DNA from: Paenibacillus kobensis NBRC 15729
GTDB taxonomy: Bacteria > Bacillota > Bacilli > Paenibacillales > Paenibacillaceae
Length of the DNA stretch: 64,000 bases
NCBI RefSeq assembly: GCF_004000825.1
Contig: NZ_BILZ01000031.1
Span: 1 to 64,000, forward strand
Reading direction: 5' to 3'
Positions 46,582 through 57,104 of this stretch are shown piece by piece. The notes beneath the pieces were generated by a model. That model was not told the DNA's origin. It worked only from the letters and a program-made list of their open reading frames with translations, and did no database searches. A program made the position numbers and the translations under genes. Position 1 is the stretch's first letter. Each line of letters begins with the position of its first letter.

Positions 46582-47286
46582 TTAGAACAATTTTATAATT
46601 CCCATTACAATCAGTAAAATGCCCGGCAGCACAGACAAAGCCTGCATGCCCCGCCATCCGGCATACTTGAACCCGACGCGAAGTCCCGCGAGCAGGAACA
46701 CCGCACTGGACAGTGCAATCGCTACCGCCGTTGTTGCCGGATGAAGACCGATCATGGCCGCACCAAGACCCGCTCCGAATGCGTCGAACGACAACGCTAC
46801 CCCAAGCAGGATCGCCTCGGATGAAGAGATGCTGCCGGATCGGTCGACGTCTGCCACTTGCGGCTTCCGAAGAATCTGGATGACGATGCCAAACTGCTTC
46901 ACTTCCAGACTGACAAGCGTCCTCTCCGTTAACGCTTCATTCGAATCGGAGCCAGAGGACGCAGCCGACTTCCCTTCATCAACGCTCGAATCTTCGTCAT
47001 CGGGTCTGCCTTCGCGGCTTCGCCTCAATTGAAGAAGCGCCCAGCCGCCGATGCCCATCAGAATGAAGGCGCCGATCATACGCGCCACAACAGGCGACAG
47101 ATAATTCGTTAGCCAACCGCCAACCGCCATAGACAGCCAAATGACGATGCCTGAGCAGCAGGCAATAATCGCAATCGACAGCACAGGTATTCGGATGCGA
47201 CGCAGTCCGTAAGTGACGCCGACGCCGAAGCCGTCCAAGCTGACAGCGAACGACAGCAGCAGCAATGAGGCCAAATGCGCGAACAA
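46582..47286 (-). CDS. ytaF: YtaF-type sporulation membrane protein
   Basis: This 234-residue protein has six membrane segments in two halves (LLLLSFAVSLDGFGVGVTYG and LLGVALSFDAFGAGLGAAMIG) with an acidic cytoplasmic loop between (about 90-140). The LD-G/FDAFG motifs are those of MntP-like metal exporters; YtaF is the sporulation-linked version. It lies between mutM and coaE, the usual place in Bacillus-type genomes. Confidence 0.85.
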   Translation of the reverse strand: MFAHLASLLLLSFAVSLDGFGVGVTYGLRRIRIPVLSIAIIACCSGIVIWLSMAVGGWLTNYLSPVVARMIGAFILMGIGGWALLQLRRSREGRPDDEDSSVDEGKSAASSGSDSNEALTERTLVSLEVKQFGIVIQILRKPQVADVDRSGSISSSEAILLGVALSFDAFGAGLGAAMIGLHPATTAVAIALSSAVFLLAGLRVGFKYAGWRGMQALSVLPGILLIVMGIIKLF

Positions 47287-47485
47287 CCGTTGTCCCTCCC
47301 CGCAGACGATCGGTTAACCGCACGGACATTCGCCTTATGAGCGGATGAACGGCTGCCGAGCCGCATCCGGGAAACTCGCCATGTGAAGCGCGAGTCCGCG
47401 AATGCGGCAACGAACAGCCGTGCGCAGTGACAATCGCCTATGTTCGATAGACCATCTTATGCGGGGAAATGGATCTCGTGTTACT

Positions 47486-48382
47486 TTAATGAATTTTCGG
47501 TGATACGCCTTTCGGCCTCGCTTGCTTCACCGCTTTCTTCGCAGCAGAACCTTTGGGCTTCGGCTGGCACTTCGGACAGATATGCGTACCCCGTCCGCCA
47601 AGCACGAATTTCTCAATCATCGCACCGCAGACTCTGCATGGCTCGCCGCCTCGGCCGTATGCGAGCAGCGAATGTTGGAACATGCCCATCTCGCCTTGCC
47701 CGTTCACGTACGATTTGATCGATGAGCCGCCCGCTTCTACCGCTCTTCCGAGCGTATCGCGGATCGCGTCATACAATCGGCTCCATTCCGCGGCTTTCAG
47801 CGAATCGGCTGTGCGCTCCGGATGAAGCTGCGCTTGAAACAGCGCCTCATCGACATAGATGTTGCCCAAGCCGACCACATAGGCTTGATCAAGCAGCAGC
47901 GGCTTCAGCTTCGTCGACCGCTTGGATAGGGTCTGGCGAAGCGACTCCAGCGTGAACGTTTCGTCGAGCGGTTCTAATCCAAGCTTATTCAGCGGCGGCA
48001 ATGTCCATTCCTCGCCCGGCTTGAACAAATCCATCGTGCCGAACTGGCGAACATCCTTGTACCGAAGCTCTGTCCCGTCCGTAAAATGAAACACGACATG
48101 CGTATGCGTCTCGACCGGCTCGTCCTGCTTATAAACGCCGTAGCGTCCTTCCATCCGAAGATGGGACACCAAAATGAGATCATCTAATACGATTCGTATA
48201 AACTTACCCCGCCGTTCCACGGAATGAATCGTTCGGCCTGCCAAAGCGGCGGCGAACATCTCGGGTTCGGCGGGTTTTCTTATAATACGCGGCAAGCTCA
48301 CCGTGACATCCGTGATCGTCTTGCCCGCAACTAATTGGTTAAGCGTACGGCAGACTGTCTCTACCTCTGGCAATTCAGGCAT
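47486..48382 (-). CDS. mutM: Formamidopyrimidine-DNA glycosylase
   Basis: This 298-residue protein starts PELPEVETV, where Pro2 and Glu3 are catalytic, and has a helix-two-turn-helix region (GLGNIYVDEALF) and a zinc finger CRVCG...CPKC near the end. It removes 8-oxoguanine. A basic tail after the zinc finger (KGSAAKKAVKQARPKG) is an extension of about 20 residues. Directly downstream of polA. Confidence 0.94.
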   Translation of the reverse strand: MPELPEVETVCRTLNQLVAGKTITDVTVSLPRIIRKPAEPEMFAAALAGRTIHSVERRGKFIRIVLDDLILVSHLRMEGRYGVYKQDEPVETHTHVVFHFTDGTELRYKDVRQFGTMDLFKPGEEWTLPPLNKLGLEPLDETFTLESLRQTLSKRSTKLKPLLLDQAYVVGLGNIYVDEALFQAQLHPERTADSLKAAEWSRLYDAIRDTLGRAVEAGGSSIKSYVNGQGEMGMFQHSLLAYGRGGEPCRVCGAMIEKFVLGGRGTHICPKCQPKPKGSAAKKAVKQARPKGVSPKIH

Positions 48383-48441
48383 GATGTTTTCACCTCATCG
48401 CCTATTATAACGCATCAAGGCCCCGGATGGGTCTTTAGACG

Positions 48442-51099
48442 CTATTTTGCCTCATACCAATTGACACCGTAACTGACATCCGCCTTCAGCGGCACGACGA
48501 GCTCGATCGCGTTCTCCATCACGGAAGGGACGAGCTGCTTCATCGTTTCCAATTCATCCTCCGGCACCTCGAAGACAAGTTCGTCATGCACTTGAAGCAG
48601 CATGCGGCTCTTCAGGCTGCGGGCGCTGAGCTCCGAATCCATCTTGACCATCGCCAGCTTAATGATGTCGGCGGCCGTCCCTTGGATCGGCGTATTCATC
48701 GCGGTCCGCTCCGCGAACGAGCGGAGATTAAAGTTCGATGCCTTGATCTCCGGCAAATAGCGGCGGCGCTCCAATAGCGTCGTCACGTACCCGTCGCGGC
48801 GCGCCTGCATCACGATATCGTCCATATACTTGCGGACACCGCTGAACGTCGCGTAATACTGCTCAATGAACTGCGCCGCTTCCTTCCGCGTAATCCCAAG
48901 GTTCGTCGAGAGGCCGAAGTCGCTGATGCCGTATACGATGCCGAAGTTAACCGCCTTCGCCTGACGGCGCATATTCGAATCGACCGCTTCCGGCGGAACG
49001 CCGAATACGTCCGACGCGGTCTTCGTATGAATGTCCATATCGTTCAGGAACGCTTCCTTCAAGCCCTCATCGCCGGAAATATGCGCCAGCACGCGAAGCT
49101 CAATCTGCGAATAGTCGGCCGCAAGCATGTACCAGCCCGGCTGCGACGGAACGAACGCTTTGCGAATTTTGCGGCCTTCCTCCAGCCGGATCGGGATGTT
49201 CTGCAAGTTCGGATATTGGCTGCTCAGACGGCCCGTCGCTGCGATCGTCTGGCGGTAGAACGTATGGATATGTCCCGTATTCGGACGAATCTCCTTAAGC
49301 AGCCCTTCGACATAAGTGGACTGCAGCTTGGACAGCTGACGGTACAGCAGAATCGAAGGAATAATGTCGTGATACTTCGCAAGCTCCTCGAGAACGTCCG
49401 CATCGGTCGAGTAGCCCGTCTTCGTCTTCTTCTTCGCAGGCAGTCCGAGCTTCTCGAACAGCACCTCGCCCAGCTGCTTCGGCGAGCCGATATTGAACTC
49501 CATGCCCGCCAGCTCGTAGATCGTGCTCTTCAACTCGACGATGCGTCCTTCAAGCTCAGCGCCAAGCTGCTCGATAACGGCTGCATCGGCCTTGATGCCT
49601 TGCAGCTCCATGCCGGCCAGCACGCGGGACAGCGGCTGCTCGAGCTCGTAGTACAGCTTGTGCATGCCGGTCTTCTCCAGCTCCGCACGCTGAACCTCCG
49701 CAATACGGCGGACCGCATCCGCCTTCGAAGCGACGAATGCATGCAGCGCCTCTGCCTCCGGCAGCTTGAACTTCGCTCCCTTGCCGTAGACCGCTTCGTC
49801 GGATGCGACGCCTGGCAAGCCGTACTTGCTGCACAGAGAGCTGATCGTCAGCGACGAATCGGTCGGATCGAGCAAATAAGCAGCTAGCTGCACGTCGAAC
49901 TCAATGCCGCCAAGCTTAATATCCTGCCAAGCGAGCGACAGCTCCGAGCGGTGCATATCGAAGCCGACTTTGCCTGCATCCGCAGACACCAGCCAGTCCC
50001 TCAGGAATGCGAGCTGCTCCGCCTTCACATCCTCAAAAGGCACGACGAAGACGGCATCCGCAGACGTTACAGCAATCGCGACCGTCTCACTCTGATGCGG
50101 GTTATCACCGATGACCTCGAAATAAACGCTCTCCGCAGCGGCAAGTCCGTCCGCCAGCTGCTTGCAAGCTTCCGCTTTGCCCGCAGCCACCGATACGACA
50201 CGCAGCTCAGCCGCTTCCGCAGCGCCTTCGGACACTTCGCCGGTCAGCTCCAGCCGCTCCATCAGCGACTTGAATTCAAGCTTGCGGAACGCATCCGCCA
50301 GCACCGGCTTCTCGTAGCCGGCATACGCCATCTCGGCTACGCCTTTATCGAGCGGCACTTCCCGGAAGATCGTCGCCAGCTTCTTGCTCATGATGGCATC
50401 ATCTTTGTGCGTTTCGACTTTTTCCTTCATTTTGCCTTTCAGATCGCCAGAGTGCTCCAGCACCTGCTCAACCGAGCCATACTCGTGCAGCAGCTTCAGC
50501 GCTGTCTTCTCCCCGACGCCCGGAATGCCCGGGATGTTGTCGGACGTATCGCCCATCAGACCTTTCAGGTCGATAATCTGCTGCGGCACGAGGCCGTATT
50601 TCTCTTGAATTTCCGCAGGCGAATAACGCTCGATCTCGCTGACGCCCTTGCGCGTAATCGCAATCGTCACTTGATCCGAAGCGAGCTGAAGCATATCCTT
50701 GTCGCCGGAGACGACGAGCGTCTCGGCGCCCTGCTCGTCCGCCATACGCGTCAGCGTCCCGATAATATCGTCGGCTTCGTAGCCGGACAGCTCGAACTGG
50801 CTGATGCCGAACGCTTGCAGCAGTTCCTTAATAAGCGGGAATTGTTCGGACAGCTCAGAAGGCGTCTTCTGGCGCCCGCCTTTATAATCACCGTAGCCCT
50901 CATGGCGGAACGTCACCTTGCCCGCGTCAAACGCGACGAGCATATGGGTCGGTTTCTCCTCCTCGAGCAGCTTCAGCAGCATGGTCGTAAAGCCGAATAC
51001 GGCATTTGTATGTAATCCACTAGCATTCGTCAGCAGCGGCATGGCGTAGAAAGCCCGGTTAGCAATACTATTGCCGTCGATCAAGATCCATTTGTCCAT
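48442..51099 (-). CDS. polA: DNA polymerase I
   Basis: This 885-residue protein has a 5'-3' exonuclease (about 1-290: ILIDGNSIANRAFYA, GYEADDIIGT, DNIPGIPGVGEKTA), a 3'-5' exonuclease-like domain without the DXE motif (YFEVIGDN instead), so proofreading is probably lost as in Bacillus enzymes, and a polymerase domain (AADYSQIELRVLAHIS, RRQAKAVNFGIVYG, LLQVHDELVFEVPE). It works in Okaz. fragment maturation and repair. The start at 51099 is the family standard. Confidence 0.95.
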   Translation of the reverse strand: MDKWILIDGNSIANRAFYAMPLLTNASGLHTNAVFGFTTMLLKLLEEEKPTHMLVAFDAGKVTFRHEGYGDYKGGRQKTPSELSEQFPLIKELLQAFGISQFELSGYEADDIIGTLTRMADEQGAETLVVSGDKDMLQLASDQVTIAITRKGVSEIERYSPAEIQEKYGLVPQQIIDLKGLMGDTSDNIPGIPGVGEKTALKLLHEYGSVEQVLEHSGDLKGKMKEKVETHKDDAIMSKKLATIFREVPLDKGVAEMAYAGYEKPVLADAFRKLEFKSLMERLELTGEVSEGAAEAAELRVVSVAAGKAEACKQLADGLAAAESVYFEVIGDNPHQSETVAIAVTSADAVFVVPFEDVKAEQLAFLRDWLVSADAGKVGFDMHRSELSLAWQDIKLGGIEFDVQLAAYLLDPTDSSLTISSLCSKYGLPGVASDEAVYGKGAKFKLPEAEALHAFVASKADAVRRIAEVQRAELEKTGMHKLYYELEQPLSRVLAGMELQGIKADAAVIEQLGAELEGRIVELKSTIYELAGMEFNIGSPKQLGEVLFEKLGLPAKKKTKTGYSTDADVLEELAKYHDIIPSILLYRQLSKLQSTYVEGLLKEIRPNTGHIHTFYRQTIAATGRLSSQYPNLQNIPIRLEEGRKIRKAFVPSQPGWYMLAADYSQIELRVLAHISGDEGLKEAFLNDMDIHTKTASDVFGVPPEAVDSNMRRQAKAVNFGIVYGISDFGLSTNLGITRKEAAQFIEQYYATFSGVRKYMDDIVMQARRDGYVTTLLERRRYLPEIKASNFNLRSFAERTAMNTPIQGTAADIIKLAMVKMDSELSARSLKSRMLLQVHDELVFEVPEDELETMKQLVPSVMENAIELVVPLKADVSYGVNWYEAK

Positions 51100-51231
51100 T
51101 GGCGGCATCTCTCCTGCATTCTCAAAGTGTTGGTACGTGCCTTGACTGCTTACTATCATACCATAAAAAGGACCCCCTTTGCCCGCTGCGTCAAGGCATA
51201 CGACCATGCAAGCAACAAGATCTAGAGACAA

Positions 51232-51267
51232 ACAAAAACACGCCGCAGGCAAATGCCCATGGCGTGT
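51232..51267 (-). terminator. Terminator of the pst-phoU operon
   Basis: On the minus strand ACACGCC pairs with GGCGTGT around a self-complementary middle (GGGCATTTGCC), followed by TTTTGTTTG. Confidence 0.88.
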
Positions 51268-51274
51268 TCACGTA

Positions 51275-51934
51275 CTAGTTCAAATCCGGCCGTTTGCCCG
51301 TCACGAGGTAGACGACGCTTTCGCCGATATTCGTCGCATGATCGGCAATCCGCTCGATGAACCGTCCGACGAAGCTAAGCTGCATCGATTGCGAGATCGT
51401 CAGCGGGTTCTCCAGCATGAGCGAGAACAGCTCGCGCGTAATTTGCTTGTAAAGAGCATCGACTTGGTCATCGTCCTTCGCCATCTTGTAGGCGAGATCG
51501 ACGTTTTCTTGTACGAAAGATTGAATCGATTCGAAAATCATCGTCTGCACGATCTCCGCCATCCGCGGCAGATCGATCAGCGGCTTAATAAGCGCCTGGC
51601 CTTCCAGCCGGAGCGTCACCTTCGCTACGTCGAGCGACAGATCGCCCATCCGCTCCAGGTCGCTGGCGATTTTGAATGCCGCGAGGATGCGGCGCAAATC
51701 CTTGGCAACGGGCTGCTGCGTAACGATCAGCTTCGCGCCGAGCTCCTCGATCTGCTCCTCCAGACGGTTAATGTCTGGATCGGTGGCAATGACTTTCTTC
51801 GCCAGTGAAATATCCATATCTTTGAGCGACTGCATCGCATCCGCAAGAGCCCGCTCTACGCGGCCTCCCATATCGACAAGCATTTCATGCAATTGGTCCA
51901 AATAGTGATCGAATTCTTTGCGCGGCGTCATCAA
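51275..51934 (-). CDS. phoU: Phosphate-signalling protein PhoU
   Basis: This 219-residue protein is an all-helical PhoU: two three-helix repeats with metal-binding EXXXD patterns (ASDLERMGDLSLDVAK, FIERIADHATNIGE). It links Pst transport with PhoR-PhoP signalling. Last gene of the pst operon. Confidence 0.94.
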   Translation of the reverse strand: MMTPRKEFDHYLDQLHEMLVDMGGRVERALADAMQSLKDMDISLAKKVIATDPDINRLEEQIEELGAKLIVTQQPVAKDLRRILAAFKIASDLERMGDLSLDVAKVTLRLEGQALIKPLIDLPRMAEIVQTMIFESIQSFVQENVDLAYKMAKDDDQVDALYKQITRELFSLMLENPLTISQSMQLSFVGRFIERIADHATNIGESVVYLVTGKRPDLN

Positions 51935-51950
51935 GCCACTTCACTCTCCC

Positions 51951-52718
<768 letters not shown>

Positions 52719-52786
52719 CGCTTGACCTCCGCATATAGGAATGATATCGATCTGGTTGGCGCTAGTCTTGGTCTAGGACAATATCA

Positions 52787-53737
52787 TTAAATGTGTTTGT
52801 TATATTTGTTGCGCAGCAGAATAGCCGAGAAGTTCATGATCAGCAGCGTCACGAGCAGCACGATGATGCCGGCTGCGGCAAGCTCTTGGAACGACGCTTG
52901 CGGACGGGATACCCAGTTGTAAATTTGGATCGGCATAACGGTGAACGAATCCATCGGGCCATTCGGCAGGAAGGCGACGAATGTAAGAGCACCGATCATG
53001 ACGAGCGGAGCCGTCTCGCCGATTGCACGGGACATGGCGAGAATAACGCCGGTCAGAATGCCGGATATCGATGACGGCAGCACCGAGCGGGATACCGTCT
53101 GCCATTTGGTTGCGCCAAGAGCGAACGAAGCATCGCGGCGCGCCTTCGGCACGGCGCGGATCGCTTCCTGAGCCGAGACGATAATGATCGGCAGCACGAG
53201 CAGCGTCATGGTGAAGGCGCCGGACAACAGGCTGCGGCCGAGATGCAGCTCGCGGACGAACAACGTCAAGCCGAGAATGCCGTATACGATCGACGGTACG
53301 CCTGCGAGCGTACTAATATTCAGCTGAATGATGCGGGTCAACCTGTTTTTCTTCGCGTATTCTTCCAAATAAATCGCTGCTCCTACGCCGAGCAGGAACG
53401 ACAGCGGAGCCATAATCGCCAGCATATAGAGCGAGCCGACGATCGCCGACTTCATGCCGGCTTCGCTCGCCCGGCGGGACGGGAAGTTGTTGAACAGCTC
53501 AGGCTGAACACGGGCGATGCCGTTCGATACGATATCGATCAACAGCGCCATCAGCGCCAGTACGCCGATCGACGTTGCGACAAGGAACAGCAGCCGCAGC
53601 AGCCAGTCGATCCGGCGACGGGTTGCGATCTGCTTGCGGTTCGCATCGACGAAAATGCTCTTGGCGCCCACTGTCGGTTCCTCTTTGCTCTTGTTTACAT
53701 TCGTCTTCATATTCAAGTTCGCGTTAACGTTGCTCAT
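52787..53737 (-). CDS. pstA: Phosphate ABC transporter permease PstA
   Basis: This 316-residue protein has six membrane segments and the EAA-like loop EAIRAVPKARRDASFALGATKWQT. The start is taken at MSNVNANLN (53737), just after the stop of pstC. It forms with PstC the membrane channel for phosphate. An N-terminal extension of about 40 residues is Asn/Lys-rich. Confidence 0.92.
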   Translation of the reverse strand: MSNVNANLNMKTNVNKSKEEPTVGAKSIFVDANRKQIATRRRIDWLLRLLFLVATSIGVLALMALLIDIVSNGIARVQPELFNNFPSRRASEAGMKSAIVGSLYMLAIMAPLSFLLGVGAAIYLEEYAKKNRLTRIIQLNISTLAGVPSIVYGILGLTLFVRELHLGRSLLSGAFTMTLLVLPIIIVSAQEAIRAVPKARRDASFALGATKWQTVSRSVLPSSISGILTGVILAMSRAIGETAPLVMIGALTFVAFLPNGPMDSFTVMPIQIYNWVSRPQASFQELAAAGIIVLLVTLLIMNFSAILLRNKYNKHI

Positions 53738-53738
53738 C

Positions 53739-54662
53739 TTAATACTCCTCCCGGAACCGTCTTGCAACATATTGGGCTAGGATATTAAGCAGGAATGTAA
53801 TGACGAACAGCGTCATACCTACGGCAAAAATGGTTCCGTATTCTACGCTGCCATGAGGCGTGTCGCCAAGGCTTACCTGCACGATATAGGCGGTCATCGT
53901 CTGAATGCTTTCCAGCGGATTGCCTGTCAGCTTCGGCGTAGAGCCGGCTGCAACCGTTACGATCATCGTCTCGCCGATTGCACGGGAGAAGGCCAGTACG
54001 GCCGATGCGACGATGCCGGAGAAGGCTGCCGGTACGACGATTTTGAGCGCGACCTCGAATCTTGTTGCGCCAAGGGCGTAAGCACCGTCACGCAAGCTGC
54101 GAGGTACGGCTGTCATTGCGTCCTCACTCAAGGAGCAAACCATCGGAATAATCATGATGCCAACCACGATACCGGCACTAAGAGCATTGAATACGCCGGC
54201 ATCCGAGAACAGCGAGCGAATAACTGGCGTCACAAGGCTTAAGGCAAAATAGCCGTAGACGATGGTCGGAACGCCAGCCAGCACCTCAAGAATCGGTTTC
54301 ACGATTCCGCGCACTCGCTTATGAGCGTACTCACTCAGATAAATCGCGCTTGCAAGCCCGAGCGGCACAGCAACGAGACAAGCAATGACCGTAATAAGCA
54401 GCGTTCCGCTGATGAGCGGCCATATGCCGAAGCTCTTCGGTTCGATTAACGGCGACCATTTGGTCCCCGTAATAAAATCAATGAACGGAATTTGTCTGAA
54501 GAAATTGAACGTTTCGCCGATCAGCGTGAAGACGATGCCGATCGTCGTCAGGATCGACAGTGTCGCACACAGGAACAGCACGACTGGCATAATCCGATCC
54601 ATAAGATGAGTTTTCCGGTTTTTGAACATCGACTCCCGCGTTGGTACGGCATCGCTTCGCAT
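53739..54662 (-). CDS. pstC: Phosphate ABC transporter permease PstC
   Basis: This 307-residue protein has six membrane segments and the loop [23 protein letters not shown]. The ATG at 54662 (MRSDAVP) has GGGGAG upstream. Partner of PstA. Confidence 0.92.
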   Translation of the reverse strand: MRSDAVPTRESMFKNRKTHLMDRIMPVVLFLCATLSILTTIGIVFTLIGETFNFFRQIPFIDFITGTKWSPLIEPKSFGIWPLISGTLLITVIACLVAVPLGLASAIYLSEYAHKRVRGIVKPILEVLAGVPTIVYGYFALSLVTPVIRSLFSDAGVFNALSAGIVVGIMIIPMVCSLSEDAMTAVPRSLRDGAYALGATRFEVALKIVVPAAFSGIVASAVLAFSRAIGETMIVTVAAGSTPKLTGNPLESIQTMTAYIVQVSLGDTPHGSVEYGTIFAVGMTLFVITFLLNILAQYVARRFREEY

Positions 54663-54761
54663 GCTTGTTCTCCCCTTGCCTTTACGATTCTTTAACATCT
54701 ATTCCGAGAAAAATGTGATGTCCTTGTCAGACACCACATCTTCCTCGCGTACCTGCTTCTA

Positions 54762-55790
54762 TTAGCCTTGCAGCTTCGCTGCTTCTTCCGAATATTTCTC
54801 TTCCGGCAGCGGCACATAGCCGACTTCGCTCGCCATGTCGCCGATGTTGTTGATATAGTAGTCAGCGAATGCGCTCACTTCAGGACGTTGCAGCTCTTCT
54901 TTATTCAGATAGATGAACAGCGGACGGGACAGCGGAGCGTACGTGCCGTCTTTGATCGTCTCAACCGACGGTGCGATTGCGCCTTTGCCAGCATCGACAG
55001 GAATGACTTTCAGCTTGTCGGCATTCTCTTCAAAGTAAGCAAAGCCGAAGTAACCAATTGCATACTTGCTGCCTTCTACGCCTTGTACGAGCGAGTTGTC
55101 ATCTTCGCTGAACGAAATTTGCGTGTCGTTGCGGATCCCTTTTTTCTCCAGAATTGCTTCATTGAAGTAGTCATACGTACCGGAGTCGGCGCCTGGCGAG
55201 TACATTTTAATTTCTTCTGCCGGCCATCCCGCGCGAACGTCTGCCCAAGTCTTAACCGTCGATCCCGTTACGAAAATTTTGTTCAGTTCTTCAACCGTCA
55301 GGTGGTCGATAAAGTCGTTGTCTTTGCTAACGACTAACGACAGACCGTCATATGCGACTTGCAGATCCGTATATTCGATGCCTTTGTCTTTGCACGCTTG
55401 CGCTTCTTCGTCTTTGATCGGACGCGATGCGTCGCTGATTGCGAGCTCGCCTGCGCAGAAACGTTTGAAACCGCCGCCCGTGCCGGATACGCCGACCGTA
55501 ACGCGAACGTCTTTGTTCATTTTGCCGAACTCTTCGGCTGCCGCTTCCGTCAGCGGGTACACCGTGCTGGAACCGTCGATTTCAATCTCGCCCGTGAGAC
55601 CGACTGCTGCGTCTTCGTCATCTGCAGCCGTGTCATCGCCGGCTGCTGCCGTGCTATCTCCTTGCTCCGTCGTTTGCTCTTTATCGCCGCTGCTTGTTTC
55701 CTTATCGTTGTTGCCGCAAGCCGACAGCATAACAGCCAGCACCAACATCATCAGCAAGACCATCCCTTTGAAGCTTTTGTTCTTAACCAA
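54762..55790 (-). CDS. pstS: Phosphate-binding lipoprotein PstS
   Basis: This 342-residue protein has a lipobox (VMLSACGNN near residue 25) and an acidic linker. Phosphate-contact motifs are IDGSSTVYPLTEA, VSGTGGGFKRF and PGADSGTYDYF. It delivers phosphate to PstCA. The TTG start at 55790 has GAGGAG eight bases before it. First gene of the pst operon; a Pho-box-like repeat lies upstream. Confidence 0.92.
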   Translation of the reverse strand: MVKNKSFKGMVLLMMLVLAVMLSACGNNDKETSSGDKEQTTEQGDSTAAAGDDTAADDEDAAVGLTGEIEIDGSSTVYPLTEAAAEEFGKMNKDVRVTVGVSGTGGGFKRFCAGELAISDASRPIKDEEAQACKDKGIEYTDLQVAYDGLSLVVSKDNDFIDHLTVEELNKIFVTGSTVKTWADVRAGWPAEEIKMYSPGADSGTYDYFNEAILEKKGIRNDTQISFSEDDNSLVQGVEGSKYAIGYFGFAYFEENADKLKVIPVDAGKGAIAPSVETIKDGTYAPLSRPLFIYLNKEELQRPEVSAFADYYINNIGDMASEVGYVPLPEEKYSEEAAKLQG

Positions 55791-55888
55791 TTCAACCACT
55801 CCTCGTTTCTGTTTCGTGCTGTAGTGTGGAAGCACGTCCGTCTTGGTTCTTATGATACGGGCCGAACGTAAATCCGGTATTGCCCGTA

Positions 55889-55905
55889 TGTTAACTGCAT
55901 GTAAA
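55889..55905 (-). promoter_or_regulatory. Pho-box-like repeat before pstS
   Basis: TTTACA-TGCAG-TTAACA on the minus strand: two TTxACA hexamers 5 bases apart, as bound by PhoP in Bacillus. This suggests phosphate control of the pst operon. Confidence 0.65.
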
Positions 55906-55947
55906 AAAATTTACGAACCGTACAAATTGTATTAACAATAAAACGAC

Positions 55948-55971
55948 AAAAGACGGCATGCGCCGTCTTTT
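55948..55971. terminator. Terminator between the two pstS genes
   Basis: AAAAGACGGC and GCCGTCTTTT form a perfect 10-bp stem around ATGC. It ends the second pstS transcript, so the pst operon starts separately. Confidence 0.88.
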
Positions 55972-55989
55972 GCCCCTATCATTCTATTA

Positions 55990-56916
55990 TTATTTCAGCT
56001 TGCTCAATTGCGATTGGTACCAGCCGTCAGCCAGCGGGATGTAGCCAACCTCTTTCGACAGCTTGCCGCCGTTTTGCATATAGAATTGAGCGAACGCTTT
56101 AACTTCCGGACGATCCAACTCTTTCGTGCTTACGTAGATGAAGATCGGACGGGACAGGAAGTACATGCCGTTAGCGATCGTTTTGGCCGAAGGACCGATT
56201 GCGCCTTTATCGTTCTCTTTGTCGATAACGACAGCTTTCAGCTTCGACTTGTTCTCTACATAGTAAGCATAGCCGAAGTAGCCGATTGCGTATTTATCTT
56301 TCGCGATACCTTCAACGAGGACGTTGTCATCTTCGCTGAACGTAATTTGTTTGTCATTGCGGCTTTGTTTTTGTTTGCCGTTCACTTTCTCGGTGAAGAA
56401 GTCGAACGTACCCGACTCGCTGCCTGGCGAGTAGATTTTGATCTCTTCGTTCGGGAAGCCGGCGCGAACGTCTGCCCACGTTTTTACTTTCGAGTCTTTA
56501 TCGAAAATCTTTTTCAGCTCGGAAGCCGTCAGTTTCAGCGCCCATTTGTTGTCTTTGTTGATCGCTACCGTGATGCCGTCATAGGCTACCGTCAATTGAG
56601 TGTACGAAATGTTTTTCGCTTTGCAAGCCGTTCTCTCGCTGTCCGAGATTGGACGCGATGCATCCGAAATTGCGATCTCGCCTGCGCAGAAGCGTTTGAA
56701 GCCGCCGCCCGTGCCGGATACGCCGACCGTTACGCGAACGTCCTTGTGCTCCTTGCCGAACTCTTCCGCGACCGCTTCCGTAATCGGGTAGACCGTACTC
56801 GAACCGTCGATTTCAATCGTGCCTTTCAAATTATCTGCCGCACCGGCTTGAGCCGCCATCAGCAGCGACAAGCTCGCTGCCACGATCGACAGCTTAATCG
56901 CCAACTTCTTAAACAA
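55990..56916 (-). CDS. Second phosphate-binding protein (PstS-like), not a lipoprotein
   Basis: This 308-residue protein is similar to PstS through its length (same IDGSSTVYPITEA, VSGTGGGFKRF and PGSESGTFDFF motifs), but its signal peptide ends AAQAGAADN without a lipobox Cys. So it is probably secreted or wall-held. TTG start at 56916 with GAGGAG upstream, parallel to the other pstS. Own Pho-box-like repeat and terminator make it a single-gene unit. Perhaps it scavenges phosphate outside the cell. Confidence 0.85.
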   Translation of the reverse strand: MFKKLAIKLSIVAASLSLLMAAQAGAADNLKGTIEIDGSSTVYPITEAVAEEFGKEHKDVRVTVGVSGTGGGFKRFCAGEIAISDASRPISDSERTACKAKNISYTQLTVAYDGITVAINKDNKWALKLTASELKKIFDKDSKVKTWADVRAGFPNEEIKIYSPGSESGTFDFFTEKVNGKQKQSRNDKQITFSEDDNVLVEGIAKDKYAIGYFGYAYYVENKSKLKAVVIDKENDKGAIGPSAKTIANGMYFLSRPIFIYVSTKELDRPEVKAFAQFYMQNGGKLSKEVGYIPLADGWYQSQLSKLK

Positions 56917-57000
56917 GGTGACCACTCCTCAATTAGGTATCGTACATCCTATGTACAAGCCTTATCTTAGAGGCCGTCTGTTAAGAGAAAATTATCTTCA

Positions 57001-57017
57001 TGTGAATTTATGGTAAA
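57001..57017 (-). promoter_or_regulatory. Pho-box-like repeat before the second pstS
   Basis: TTTACC-ATAAA-TTCACA on the minus strand, two imperfect TTxACA hexamers 5 bases apart; another TTAACA lies close by. Confidence 0.5.
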
Positions 57018-57049
57018 TGGGGAACCCGTTGTACGGTTGTTAAAATAGG

Positions 57050-57098
57050 AAAAAGGCGCTGTTTGCCGTGCACGCCAGCACTGCAAACCACGCCTTTC
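57050..57098 (-). terminator. Terminator of the CBS/chemoreceptor gene
   Basis: On the minus strand AAAGGCG pairs with CGCCTTT, with an inner GTTTGC/GCAAAC stem, followed by TTCC. It lies directly after the stop at 57105. Confidence 0.8.
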
Positions 57099-57104
57099 TT
57101 GTGT

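Noticed and set aside
47287-47485. Gap between ytaF and mutM checked for a gene or RNA
   Set aside because: No start with ribosome site and no convincing structure.
48586-51015. Long open frames opposite to polA
   Set aside because: They are mirror frames caused by codon bias in a conserved gene and have no ribosome sites.
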